Positions 53,450 to 62,472 of a stretch of DNA of 64,000 bases are shown piece after piece; the first letter of the stretch is position 1; each line of letters opens with the position of its first letter. The translations under genes and the position numbers were made by a program. The notes under the pieces were generated by a model that was not told where the DNA came from, did not search any database, and saw only the letters and a program-made list of their open reading frames with translations. The stretch lies in NCBI GenBank assembly GCA_964350245.1, contig CAYGJC010000003.1, positions 1-64,000 on the forward strand, in the 5' to 3' direction. This DNA is from JAJACP01 sp964350245. Lineage in GTDB: Bacteria > Chlamydiota > Chlamydiia > Chlamydiales > JAAKFR01.

Positions 53450-54435
53450 TTATAGCTGGAGATATTGGAGGAACCAAAACAAATCTTGCTCTATTTGAAG
53501 CAGATGAAGGCAAATATGCCTTTTCTCATCTCATGAAATTTCCCAGTCAAAAGTACTCTGACTTAAAAACAATTGTGAAAGAGTTCATGCAGAGCTGCAA
53601 GCAAAGTGGGGAGGTGCGTGCTGCTTGTTTTGCCATTGCGGGGCCTGTGAAAGAGGGAGTGTGCAAGGCTACCAATCTCCCATGGATTGTAGAAGCAAAA
53701 GAGCTCGCGCGTGCGTTAAATATTCCCCAGGTTTTTTTGATTAATGATCTAGAAGCCAATGCGTATGCAATTGAGATTTTGAGCCCCGATAATCTCTTCG
53801 AACTCTACCCAGGTAAAGGAACGCCTCAAGGCAATCGAGCCGTGGTCTCGCCGGGAACGGGGCTGGGAGAGGCCGGTCTCTATTGGGATGGCAAAGAGCA
53901 CCGCCCTTTTGCCACAGAGGGGGGACACTGTGAGTTTGGCCCCCGCAACGAGCTGCAAATCGATTTTTGCCGCTATATCTATAAAAAGTTTGGACACGCT
54001 TCCTATGAGCGTGCACTCTCCGGACCGGGGTTACACAACATCTACACTTTTTTCCGTGATGAAATGCAGCTTCAAGAGCCCGCGTGGCTTGCTGATGAGC
54101 TAAAGCAAGAGGATCCTGCCAAGGTGATCACGCAAAATGCACTAAACGAAAAATCAGAAACATGTCTCCAAGCATTAAATTTCTTTGTTTCCGTCTTAGG
54201 CGCTGAATCGAGTAATACCGTCCTTAAATTCATGGCATTAGGGGGCGTTTACCTTGGAGGTGGGATTCCGCCAAAGATCTTGCCCAAATTGAAAGAACCT
54301 CTCTTTTTAGAAAGCTTCGTCGACAAAGGAAGGTTTCGAGAGCTGCTTGAAGCGGTTCCGATTCGTGTGATTTTGGATGATAAAGCTAGTCTGAAGGGGG
54401 CGGCGCACTACTGTCGGATGCATGCAGCATCCTAA
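53446..54435 (+). CDS. glk: Glucokinase
   Basis: 329 residues. IAGDIGGTKTNLALFE at the start, INDLEANAYAIE with the catalytic aspartate near 102, SPGTGLGEAGL, and TEGGHCEFGPR near 160. Phosphorylates glucose with ATP. Together with zwf, opcA, pgl and tkt it lets the bacterium use free glucose, in contrast to Chlamydiaceae which rely on glucose-6-phosphate. The 3' end overlaps the giant leftward gene by 50 bases. Confidence 0.95.
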   Translation: MIIAGDIGGTKTNLALFEADEGKYAFSHLMKFPSQKYSDLKTIVKEFMQSCKQSGEVRAACFAIAGPVKEGVCKATNLPWIVEAKELARALNIPQVFLINDLEANAYAIEILSPDNLFELYPGKGTPQGNRAVVSPGTGLGEAGLYWDGKEHRPFATEGGHCEFGPRNELQIDFCRYIYKKFGHASYERALSGPGLHNIYTFFRDEMQLQEPAWLADELKQEDPAKVITQNALNEKSETCLQALNFFVSVLGAESSNTVLKFMALGGVYLGGGIPPKILPKLKEPLFLESFVDKGRFRELLEAVPIRVILDDKASLKGAAHYCRMHAAS

Positions 54436-57400
54436 GAAGCTCCGCGATCTCTTCTTTTTTATTCTTGAAATCGGGATCGCGCATTAGGAGGAGAATCATG
54501 GCTTTGGTTTTTGCTTTAAGCTCCGCTGTATGAGGGTGACCTTCCAATGCTTCGATCATTAACTCGATCAGTTTCCGTTTTGCGGCAAAACAATCGTCCA
54601 CAGGCAAAGCAAGACGTCTGCCTTGTTTACGTACAACCACAGTTTCCATGAAGTAGTCTACCTGCCCATTAAAATCACGAAAGCTTAAGTAAGATAAGCC
54701 CACTATAGCATAGGGAAAAGCGCTAAAGAGTTCTTTACCTCCCTTTTTTCGATACACAGTAGAAATCGCTGAAATAGAGGCTTGAGTATTTTCCATACAC
54801 AGATGAGCAGATTCCGTTTCTCTGCAAAAAAACCAATTACGCAGGATCACTTCCCAGGACTGCAGCTGAAACAGCTCGCCTATCTCTTTCTGATAAACCC
54901 CATACCGGGCCTTGAACAAAACCGTAAGAGCAAAAGAATCGTCTGCAGCCTGCATTCGAATTAAACCCATTAATACGGGATACATGAGTTTCCAGCTCTC
55001 AGCTCCCGGTTTCAGCTCGCCGCTTGTGAGCGCATAGCGTAAAAGTTGACCTGCTCGTTGATAGCGTTCTTTTGAAGGATTAGCCAGGAGAACAGAGACA
55101 ATTTCTGGAATGGCGGCATTTTCAAATGGTGTGGTGTTTAAAATTCTTAGAATGCGATCAATCTCTTCTAAAAAAAGAGGCCCTCGCTTCGCCAACCTGT
55201 TTAGAAGTAGCCCCATCTGCTGCCAATAGAAGCGTGTTTGCTCTTGTCCAAAAATACGGTCCAAATGCGCGCGCGCTTCTGAGTGGCGATTTGAAGCGAG
55301 CAGCACATAAACCCAGTGACCCTCAAAAGCAGCCTCTATTTTATCGCACACCCCCGGATACGGGCTCGGCTGATTGCGTAAATCCCGAAGCGCCTCCCGG
55401 GAGAGCAAATAAATCTCTCTTATTTGCTCTATTAATGCGGCTCCACCCTCTCCTCTGTCCACTGATTGCGCAGCGCCTTCGATCATACACGAATGCCCCA
55501 TCAAGACGAGGTCGGGTTGAGGGATCTTGGAGCAATACCTTTTGTGCCTTTCTAAGTGATCTAAAAAGTAGCCAAATTGGGGACTTGTTTGATCGATCAA
55601 GTCCTTTAAAGCCGAAATATACAGAGCGAAAAAAACCTCGCTTCCCTCACGAAAAATTCCATTGTTTTCCAGAAGTTCATAAAGCTTAACGCAAGGCTCT
55701 TCCGCCTCACTCAAAAATTTTGCTACCCATTGTTCCCAGATTTTTGTTCTTATGTGACGCAAATCATGTATGCGCGCTAAGGTAAAGGCTTTTAATGGCT
55801 CTTTTTGACACCCCTCATCAATCAGCTGTATAAAAAGAGTCTCTAAAAAGCTTTGATACCTGTCGCGCTTTTCAAGAGCATTAAAGAAAGAGGTCTTTGT
55901 GATCCAACGCAGAAAAAATGGCTGTTTAATCAGGCGATGACAAAGGGCTAACAAAGGCTCCATCAGCTGATCGTAGCAGGGACAGGGATCTTTTTGAGCC
56001 AATTGATCGAGCAAGCGAAGTGTTTTGGGATTGTCACTACTATCACTCTCTAAATACATGCCTAAAAGGGCGTAATACCGCGCACGGTCAATTTGGTCCG
56101 GAAAAGCATGAACGCGCTCACAAAGAACCGGAAAACTCCGTTTGGGATGCGCTTCTGCTAGTCTTAATTTCACAGCGTACAGATCAGCGGTGGCCTTCAG
56201 CTTCTGTTTCTCTCCATAAACGGCCATCTCATGGATCAAAGAGTGATCGGGGCGGGATTTTGCACACTCCTCTTTAAGCAGGGCATACCAAATGTGATTG
56301 GCTGCCGGAGGAAGCGGAATCTTTTGCCTGTAGCAGGCGAGGCAGGCGCGCTTTAGCAAGGTCAGCTTTACGTACTCTATCAGTCTAACATGTTCAGGTT
56401 GTGTACTGGGTAGACTTGCGCAGAACACAATACAGCGAGACGCTTCTTCCGGAAATGCATCAAACCGCGTATGCATCAGTAAGCGCATGGCGTAGAGAGG
56501 CTGCTGATGGGCCAGTTTTTCAATGAGCTTAAAAGTACGCGCAGAAAGAGGAAGTTCGATCCAGCAGTCAAAAGCCCTTGCTTCGGAACCTCTTCCGTGC
56601 TGAAAAAGAGCTTCTACCCATTTCTCTTGAAAGTGCGGATCATCCAGATCGGGGATGATGCTCTCACCAATATAGAGCTCAAATTCTTTTTTGAGCGCTT
56701 CTTTTTGTTCTCCTTCGACAAGTCCCAAGCTGACAATCAGCTGACGTTCTGCATAGGCGCGTTTCTTTTCGCTCGACACATCAGGATCGCCCAAAACAGT
56801 CAATAATCCAATGTACTCGAGAAAAGGGGGATCGCTATCCAGCAACCGAAGTGCCCTACTTGTCCCACCCTCAAAACGGGCCGGCGAGGGAGGGCAAACA
56901 AGGAAAAAAAGGCGAGCAAGCTGTTGGTGAAATCGGGGATCCACTGCTTCTAGCTCTGCAATCGCCTCAGCTGCATTTGTATCGAGCTGAATAGTGTGTC
57001 TACCCATTGGCAGATGGAGCATGGGCTGGACTGTGGTCTCCAATTCAACGCCTGTGTTGCGTAACGAAGAGTAGAAAGCCGCGACTTTAAGAGTGGCCAA
57101 AATCGCTGTGAGGGGCACGTCTGAGTCTGTGATAAGGGCCTGCAAAGTGGTGGCTATAGGCGGGGCATCTACTAGAACATTTGACGTATGAGTGCATAAA
57201 AACTTTTGAATATCAGCAGGTTCGCGTCTTTTGATTAAAAGCAGGGCACAATTGATCAAGAAACAAAAATTGGTAAGTGAATCATTTGCATGATGCTTGA
57301 CCGTCCAATCTTGGATATCTGCCCATAGAGCGTGCGGCTTCACTTTTTCGTAAAAAACAGACTCAAGTGAGGGCTGGATCAGACAGTTTCCCCTTGTGAC

Positions 57401-58378
57401 CCTGGAGACGTGACGCATCCACACTTTATATTCAAGAGTGGAAAGCGATTCAGTGGCTGTAAAGCCCAGCGTTGCGTGCAAAAAAGATTCGAGAGGCTTT
57501 CCTCGATGTGATTCTGGAGCTGTTGAAAGAAGATTATTAGCGGAAAGAAGAAAATGCAGGGGGATGAATAAATCATCTTCGGTCAGAACAAACTCCCTAG
57601 AAAGCTGATGACAAAGATTGAGATCAACCGGGCTCCCTTTTAAGGAGACCAGCAACATTTTGATAAACCCTTTGTCGAGCAAGCAGAGTTCACTATAGGC
57701 TTGCTCATGGATCTTATCTTGCGCCTCTGCTGGAGACAGTTGTTGTGTAAAACCCAAAGAGAGTTGCCTTGAAATAAACGCGCGCATGTATTCAAGATCT
57801 TTCTTTTCTACAGCACGCACCACTTTTTGACTGGCTATCATAATGGGGCGTTTTTCGACCCGTATCCGAAGATCGATGTCTGATGGGGCTTTATTCCATC
57901 GGTTGAAAAGAGAGCTGTGATAGAATTCTCCGATTTCAAGCTCCTGAAAGACACGTCGTGCATAATCCGTTTTTGTAAACAAAAAGTAGAAGACGTACCC
58001 GCCAATTAAACGGGCAGTCGGAAAACAGAGGTCTGGGCGTTTCCGCCTCATTTCAATCAGGAAATTGTTCAAAATCAGGGGAATTGAGGTCCTCGAATGA
58101 AACTTTCCATCGAGAGTGATGGTAAAAACGCGCCCCAGCTCTTCTTTGAGCAAGGCTAACTCGGCACCGGTGAGTGAGGGAAGAGGCCGACTGGAAAAAG
58201 CCTCCGTGATTCTTCCTTGAGCATCTAAAATTTCCTTTTCTACCAAAGCTTGAAAGAGCTTCCCTCTGCTACCTGTGATAGAGAAGGGAGAGGGGGTATT
58301 GGAGACTCCTGCTGCTCCGCCAGAGGGGTAACTCGTTACAGGGGACTGAGTAGTTGTTGTTACAGGTAAAACAGACAT
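54386..58378 (-). CDS. 1330-residue protein with nucleotidyltransferase-like N-terminal region
   Basis: The start is ATG 58378 (an earlier TTG is less likely). A Ser/Thr/Pro-rich N-terminus (MSVLPVTTTTQSPVTSYPSG) could be a type III signal. At residues 124-172 LIGGYVFYFLF and APSDIDLRIRV reproduce the GG...DxD arrangement of poly(A)-polymerase-like nucleotidyltransferases, including the spacing expected for a strand-helix-strand. The rest, about 1100 residues, is an all-helical solenoid with helix-hairpin units such as ARYYALLGMYLES and RYQRAGQLLRYALTSG, resembling TPR/SEL-like repeats. No membrane segment. No family recognised overall; the enzyme call is inference. Confidence 0.6.
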   Translation of the reverse strand: MSVLPVTTTTQSPVTSYPSGGAAGVSNTPSPFSITGSRGKLFQALVEKEILDAQGRITEAFSSRPLPSLTGAELALLKEELGRVFTITLDGKFHSRTSIPLILNNFLIEMRRKRPDLCFPTARLIGGYVFYFLFTKTDYARRVFQELEIGEFYHSSLFNRWNKAPSDIDLRIRVEKRPIMIASQKVVRAVEKKDLEYMRAFISRQLSLGFTQQLSPAEAQDKIHEQAYSELCLLDKGFIKMLLVSLKGSPVDLNLCHQLSREFVLTEDDLFIPLHFLLSANNLLSTAPESHRGKPLESFLHATLGFTATESLSTLEYKVWMRHVSRVTRGNCLIQPSLESVFYEKVKPHALWADIQDWTVKHHANDSLTNFCFLINCALLLIKRREPADIQKFLCTHTSNVLVDAPPIATTLQALITDSDVPLTAILATLKVAAFYSSLRNTGVELETTVQPMLHLPMGRHTIQLDTNAAEAIAELEAVDPRFHQQLARLFFLVCPPSPARFEGGTSRALRLLDSDPPFLEYIGLLTVLGDPDVSSEKKRAYAERQLIVSLGLVEGEQKEALKKEFELYIGESIIPDLDDPHFQEKWVEALFQHGRGSEARAFDCWIELPLSARTFKLIEKLAHQQPLYAMRLLMHTRFDAFPEEASRCIVFCASLPSTQPEHVRLIEYVKLTLLKRACLACYRQKIPLPPAANHIWYALLKEECAKSRPDHSLIHEMAVYGEKQKLKATADLYAVKLRLAEAHPKRSFPVLCERVHAFPDQIDRARYYALLGMYLESDSSDNPKTLRLLDQLAQKDPCPCYDQLMEPLLALCHRLIKQPFFLRWITKTSFFNALEKRDRYQSFLETLFIQLIDEGCQKEPLKAFTLARIHDLRHIRTKIWEQWVAKFLSEAEEPCVKLYELLENNGIFREGSEVFFALYISALKDLIDQTSPQFGYFLDHLERHKRYCSKIPQPDLVLMGHSCMIEGAAQSVDRGEGGAALIEQIREIYLLSREALRDLRNQPSPYPGVCDKIEAAFEGHWVYVLLASNRHSEARAHLDRIFGQEQTRFYWQQMGLLLNRLAKRGPLFLEEIDRILRILNTTPFENAAIPEIVSVLLANPSKERYQRAGQLLRYALTSGELKPGAESWKLMYPVLMGLIRMQAADDSFALTVLFKARYGVYQKEIGELFQLQSWEVILRNWFFCRETESAHLCMENTQASISAISTVYRKKGGKELFSAFPYAIVGLSYLSFRDFNGQVDYFMETVVVRKQGRRLALPVDDCFAAKRKLIELMIEALEGHPHTAELKAKTKAMILLLMRDPDFKNKKEEIAELLRMLHASDSSAPPPSD

Positions 58379-58438
58379 AATAAACAAGAAATCATAAAGA
58401 AGACCTAATAAGCTATCAAGAAAAAAATAAATGAGTTT

Positions 58439-58455
58439 TTAAATTAATAATTTAA
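58439..58455. promoter_or_regulatory. Perfect 17-bp palindrome in the divergent gap
   Basis: TTAAATTA, A, TAATTTAA, in the 104 bases between the giant gene and the rightward paralogue pair. All AT, so it may simply be promoter-rich sequence, but it is exactly symmetric and centred between the two starts. Confidence 0.35.
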
Positions 58456-58482
58456 ATATAAAATTGAATTAGGAGATTGCCT

Positions 58483-59022
58483 ATGAATCCGAAAATGCAA
58501 AATCAAGAAAGCGTGCAGTTGAAATGGGGCATAGCCCTGTTGAACTCTTTTGTACACTTTGCTGCCAAAAGCGGAAGTATCTCTCCTTCTCAAATGCGTG
58601 CATTGGATGGGGAGCTCGCAGAACTTATTCAAGCTGAAGACTCCTCCGACTGGGTTACAACACAATTGAATCATTGCATTGAAAGGGTCAACCAGCAGCT
58701 TCAACAGAATACGGACACCTCAAAATTTGTTCCCTTTCCTCTTTTTTCATTTGCAGCCGGCGTGCATATGGAGTCTTCTGTATTAGACCAAATCAGCATG
58801 ATCGAGAGAACGTTAAGTGAAGCAGCTGAAGGTGAGGTGATTAGCTGGGACAATGAGAGTCACTATTTTGAGACGCTACTCAAAGTTTCCTCAGAAATAG
58901 AGTACCACAAAATGCTTCCTCAAGAAGGTATGGCACGTTTGATTGGAGAGCTTGAAAAACTCAACAAAGAGCTCCCTTTAGACTCCCAAATCCCTTTACC
59001 CAATTTTAGGGGGTATGAATAA
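58483..59022 (+). CDS. Repeat-built helical protein, paralogue A
   Basis: 179 residues from ATG 58483, with AGGAG seven bases before it. Two copies of a roughly 75-residue unit: one from WGIALLNSFVHFAAKSGSIS to FVPFPLFSF, the second from LDQISMIERTLSEAAEGEVI to SQIPLPNF. Each has a helix, a short GxIS-type link, a helix and an LNxxxxxxNxxL helix ending before a proline-rich tail. The next gene has the same plan. No family recognised, no signal peptide, no membrane helix. Confidence 0.65.
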   Translation: MNPKMQNQESVQLKWGIALLNSFVHFAAKSGSISPSQMRALDGELAELIQAEDSSDWVTTQLNHCIERVNQQLQQNTDTSKFVPFPLFSFAAGVHMESSVLDQISMIERTLSEAAEGEVISWDNESHYFETLLKVSSEIEYHKMLPQEGMARLIGELEKLNKELPLDSQIPLPNFRGYE

Positions 59023-59575
59023 AATGGAATTAGGTGGCGTGCATTCTGGTCAGGGGCCTGAGTCAATCCATCCAAGAGAGACTCTTGCCGAGCGCAAGAA
59101 GCGATTCGAGATGAAGTGGGAAATGAGTATTATCGGCATTTACGTCGCTGTATCGCGCAAAGGAGGAGATGCGACCCATCCGCTGGATACACTGAAGAAA
59201 GATCTCGACTCAGACAAGCCTCCCGAGCAGCTGGTTCCGGCGATGAATCAAGTAATAGACCTGATCAACAATGATCTCCCTCCAGGAGCGGCGCCCCTTC
59301 CTCCATTCGACCTTACTTCAGGAGGAAATGAAGCCAAAGCCATGGCTCAGTATGCCATTACTCTTGAGAAATTTCTCAATGTCGTAGCCGAGCAGGGGCA
59401 AATTCCGTGGAAGGAACAAGAGACTCTTTTTAATCAAACGCGCGCTCTGGTTGACCATATTGGAGCCATACCGCTAGATGAAGCCGTGAATCGCTTGAAC
59501 ACAATCATTGAAGAGGCCAATCAGTCGCTGCCTTTACCTTTTCAACTTGAGGCTTTAGGACCTCTCGCTAATTAA
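59015..59575 (+). CDS. Repeat-built helical protein, paralogue B
   Basis: 186 residues. Again two units: WEMSIIGIYVAVSRKGGDA to APLPPFDLTS, and YAITLEKFLNVVAEQGQIPW to LPLPFQLEAL. The shared MNQVIDLINNDLP and VNRLNTIIEEANQSLPLPF endings match the ends of paralogue A. The start overlaps gene A by eight bases; AGGGGG is very close to the first ATG, so ATG 59024 is an alternative. Tandem duplication is clear, function unknown. Confidence 0.65.
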   Translation: MNKMELGGVHSGQGPESIHPRETLAERKKRFEMKWEMSIIGIYVAVSRKGGDATHPLDTLKKDLDSDKPPEQLVPAMNQVIDLINNDLPPGAAPLPPFDLTSGGNEAKAMAQYAITLEKFLNVVAEQGQIPWKEQETLFNQTRALVDHIGAIPLDEAVNRLNTIIEEANQSLPLPFQLEALGPLAN

Positions 59576-60177
59576 GCTTTTTTCTTACCATTCGCACTAT
59601 CATCTATTGGAGCTGTCCAGGATGCCCGGCGACGAGCGGCTGCTCTGGGATTGTGAGGATGAAGGCTAAGGGAGGCAGGTGGTGATGGAGGTGGAGAAAC
59701 CCTTCTCATAGGAGCGGTTCTAGTCGTTGTAGTGGTGGTTGTAGTTGTCGTGCTGGTCGCGGGTGGAGCAGAAGAAAGTGAAAGCGGAACTGCAGGCTGT
59801 CTTGCACTCATCACTGGTGGAGGCGGCCGCGAGGAGGACGTGCTTCCGATGATTAGATCCGTTTCTCGATTGTCCTTATGCCTCTGCCAACCCCAAACTG
59901 CGGTAAAAATCCCCATGACAACAGTGGCAGTTCCCACTACAGCGGTAGCACCTAGACTAATCTGATGTACAGTTGACGCAATCGATCCCCCCACACCTGT
60001 GGTCGCCAATACCGCCAGGCCAATTGTCACCAGCACTCCAAGCGCAACGGCAACAATCAAAGGGATCGGCACAGCCCGCTCTCTATCGATAGGAGCTGTT
60101 GAAGCAGAAGCTACGGAAGCTGAAGTGGAAGGAGGAGGAGCAGCTGCTGAGCCACCACCAGAAGATGCAGAAGCCAT
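59572..60177 (-). CDS. Candidate inclusion membrane (Inc-like) protein with low-complexity ends
   Basis: 201 residues from ATG 60177. Ser/Ala/Pro-rich N-terminus, then two long helices at about 38-59 and 73-94, then a cytosolic tail with a run of some eleven threonines encoded by mixed ACN codons, and a basic Pro-rich end (MRRVSPPPSPPASL, RAAARRRAS). Inc-like by the helix pair and by the placement next to another such gene. The threonine run could vary in length between strains. Confidence 0.5.
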   Translation of the reverse strand: MASASSGGGSAAAPPPSTSASVASASTAPIDRERAVPIPLIVAVALGVLVTIGLAVLATTGVGGSIASTVHQISLGATAVVGTATVVMGIFTAVWGWQRHKDNRETDLIIGSTSSSRPPPPVMSARQPAVPLSLSSAPPATSTTTTTTTTTTRTAPMRRVSPPPSPPASLSLHPHNPRAAARRRASWTAPIDDSANGKKKA

Positions 60178-60235
60178 AATCATTCACCTTTTTTTATAAA
60201 TAATTATAACACAGTTAATTATAAAAATCAGCTGA

Positions 60236-61273
60236 TTAATACTGTCTTAATAGAGCTCTGATGTTTTCTTTAAAAGGATGGTTCTCCACAGAAGAGAGAA
60301 ACTGACCCAAAGTTTCGGATTCAAGGGCCGGAGAGAGAGCCTCTCCACGCTTGATCAGCATGTAGAACAGGCAGGCACGCTCTCCATCTTCAATAGAGAC
60401 ATAAAAGCTGCAATCCTCTCTCTCTTGAGCCGTAATCCGAAAGCGCGCATTATTGGGTGAAATTGCGTTAGGAGGGTGAAGGTGGACTTTTTCCTCACAA
60501 TGCGGATAAGCAGGCGCAATTCCCTTTGGTTCAAAGTAATGAATTTGAACCCATTTTCGGACATCATCTCCTGATGCATAATCTGGAAACACCCAAAAGT
60601 GCGTGACCAAATTCCGCCAGACAGAAGTACTTTCACAGTCGCGCGCCACCAGCAAAAAAAGATCAAGTTGCTCATGGTGAGCAAAGTGATGACGCATTGC
60701 TGAGGGAAAACCTGCCAGCTGGCTAGGGGGTAGACGGCAAGAAACGAGATGCTGATCGGGAAGCAGAGTCTCATAGTGGTTATCATAGTCGCCCACCATG
60801 GGCAATTTGGGACACCCCATGCTTCTGCCTACATCTACGGATCGAAGGGGAAGGGTCTCCAATACAGCTGCCAACTGATCGGACGAACCCGGCTCACTTC
60901 CCGAGCTTGAACTGGAACTTCTTTCAGAATCCGAGAGGTTATCGGGATCCCACCAAAAAGCGTCATCAGAGGAAGAAGAAGGGGAGGCAGGCTTGGTAAT
61001 GGGAACAGAATTTGGTTTCCCCATGCTCAACTGAGGTGCCTGAAGAGAGGAGGACTTGGAGGAGTACCAAACCGCGACAAAACCGAGCTCACCGATTCCT
61101 AGTTCCACAGCAGCAATCGCCGTATAGGGAGAAAAAGCCTGAACAGCAGCTAGCCCTGCCAGCACTCCCACCACAATCGTGGTTAAGATGAGGGCGACCT
61201 GCATGTATTCCGGGAAAACTTCCCGGGACACTGAGGGCACAGAATAACTGGATGTTGAAGATACGCTGCTCAT
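60236..61273 (-). CDS. Candidate inclusion membrane (Inc-like) protein
   Basis: 345 residues. N-terminus MSSVSSTSSYSVPSVSREVF is Ser-rich, as in many type III substrates. Helix pair at about 24-45 and 49-70 with only SPY between, the bilobed pattern. A serine-rich linker (SSSSSGSEPGSS) leads to a globular domain of about 180 residues rich in His, Cys and aromatic residues (HYETLLPDQHLVSCRLPPSQ, HHFAHHEQLDLFLLVARDCE) that I cannot assign. No Shine-Dalgarno before the ATG. Divergent from parA across 61 AT-rich bases. Confidence 0.55.
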   Translation of the reverse strand: MSSVSSTSSYSVPSVSREVFPEYMQVALILTTIVVGVLAGLAAVQAFSPYTAIAAVELGIGELGFVAVWYSSKSSSLQAPQLSMGKPNSVPITKPASPSSSSDDAFWWDPDNLSDSERSSSSSSGSEPGSSDQLAAVLETLPLRSVDVGRSMGCPKLPMVGDYDNHYETLLPDQHLVSCRLPPSQLAGFPSAMRHHFAHHEQLDLFLLVARDCESTSVWRNLVTHFWVFPDYASGDDVRKWVQIHYFEPKGIAPAYPHCEEKVHLHPPNAISPNNARFRITAQEREDCSFYVSIEDGERACLFYMLIKRGEALSPALESETLGQFLSSVENHPFKENIRALLRQY

Positions 61274-61334
61274 AATTAATTGACAGAATAGCGAAAAATA
61301 TGATTAAAAACAATTATAAATAAAGAGTGGAGAA

Positions 61335-62111
61335 ATGATGCGTACATTGATCGTTGCTAATCAAAAGGGAGGCGTTGGGAAGAGTACCACCACAATAAAC
61401 CTCTCGGCTGGACTCGCCCGATTAAATAAAAAAGTATTAGTGATTGATACCGATCCTCAGGGCCATTCCACAATAGGACTGAATGCCTCAACTGAGAATC
61501 GCAAGACCATTGCTGACCTTCTTACTGAAGAAGGGGTCGAAGCTAAGGATGTGATTCAACCCACCTACGCGCCTAATATCGATATCATTCCCAGTAACCT
61601 CTCCCTGGCTGTAGCCGATTTAAAACTGTCGACCCTGGGTGCCAAGGAATTTAAACTGCGCAACAAAATCAAAGAGATCGAAGATAAGTACGACTACATT
61701 TTGATCGATTCTCCTCCCACATTTGGAAACTTAACCATGAATGCCTTCACTACAGGAAGGGAAATCATTCTCCCGATTCAGCTCGGTTACTTGAGCTTGG
61801 AAGGAGTGAGCAACTTTGTCGATACGATCAACTTCGTCAACAGAGATGTGAATTCCATTATTAGCCATAAAGTTGAGATTGCCGGTGTGCTTGTTACTTT
61901 TTTCGACGTGCGCACAAAGTTGGCACGCGAAGTGTTTACTTCAGTCAATGAGATTTTCGGTGATAAGGTGTTTCAAACGAAGATCCCGCAAAACATTAAG
62001 ATCAACGAAGCGCAATCTCATGGCAAAACGATTTTCGATTACGATCCACACTGTAAAGGATCACACGCCTACGAGAGCCTTGCCAAGGAGATTGCCCAAA
62101 TGGAGAGGTAG
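61335..62111 (+). CDS. parA: ParA-family partition ATPase
   Basis: 258 residues. Deviant Walker A KGGVGKSTT at residues 11-19, DTDPQGHST near 39, and YDYILIDSPPTFGNLTMNA near 117. Fits chromosome- or plasmid-type ParA such as the chlamydial chromosomal ParA and the plasmid pGP5. GGAG is upstream. The partner gene follows five bases later. Confidence 0.93.
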   Translation: MMRTLIVANQKGGVGKSTTTINLSAGLARLNKKVLVIDTDPQGHSTIGLNASTENRKTIADLLTEEGVEAKDVIQPTYAPNIDIIPSNLSLAVADLKLSTLGAKEFKLRNKIKEIEDKYDYILIDSPPTFGNLTMNAFTTGREIILPIQLGYLSLEGVSNFVDTINFVNRDVNSIISHKVEIAGVLVTFFDVRTKLAREVFTSVNEIFGDKVFQTKIPQNIKINEAQSHGKTIFDYDPHCKGSHAYESLAKEIAQMER

Positions 62112-62116
62112 TAGCA

Positions 62117-62362
62117 GTGTCTGGTATTAATAGAGTCAAAGAGAAGATGAAGCAAAAACTCTCTTTTGGAGGGTTAGCTACTGTAGAGCCTTACCAAAAC
62201 AATCAAAAAAAAGGACGCAAAATCTACTCTTTGACAAAAGAAGATAACGTCATGCTCAAAAAGATCTTCTCTAAGCGTCTTAATTTAGAAAGTGAAACCT
62301 CTATCGCAACACTGATGTCCGAGGCAATCACACTTTTATATAGCAGAGAATTTCCGCAATAA
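62117..62362 (+). CDS. Small basic partner of ParA
   Basis: 81 residues from a GTG with GGAGAGG about eight bases ahead. Basic N-terminus (VKEKMKQKLSFGGL) and GRKIYSLTKEDNVMLKKIFS followed by a helix ending in LMSEAITLLYS, compatible with a ribbon-helix-helix or helix-turn-helix DNA-binder. Chlamydia has a gp6D-type gene (relative of plasmid pGP6) after parA; this product is much shorter, so a true ParB role is uncertain. Confidence 0.6.
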   Translation: MSGINRVKEKMKQKLSFGGLATVEPYQNNQKKGRKIYSLTKEDNVMLKKIFSKRLNLESETSIATLMSEAITLLYSREFPQ

Positions 62363-62433
62363 TCGAACTGTCTGTCTCTTACAAATAAGCAACATACACA
62401 GAGTCGGTTATATCCACTCGTTATAAAATGCTG

Positions 62434-62462
62434 TTGTAAATTTCTGCAATTCTCTTTATAAG
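62434..62462 (+). promoter_or_regulatory. Promoter placed close to a start codon
   Basis: TTGTAA (62434-62439) and TATAAG (62457-62462) are 17 bases apart. The ATG at 62473 is only 10 bases past the -10, so a transcript would have a leader of a few bases. No Shine-Dalgarno is present. Confidence 0.45.
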
Positions 62463-62472
62463 ATTTTCACAA

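Noticed and set aside
55126..55689. 187-codon frame opposite the giant gene
   Set aside because: Antisense shadow; no family resemblance, and the giant gene is continuous here.
59732..59965. Frame opposite the Inc-like gene with V- and G-rich sequence
   Set aside because: Produced by the complement of the threonine and proline codon runs.
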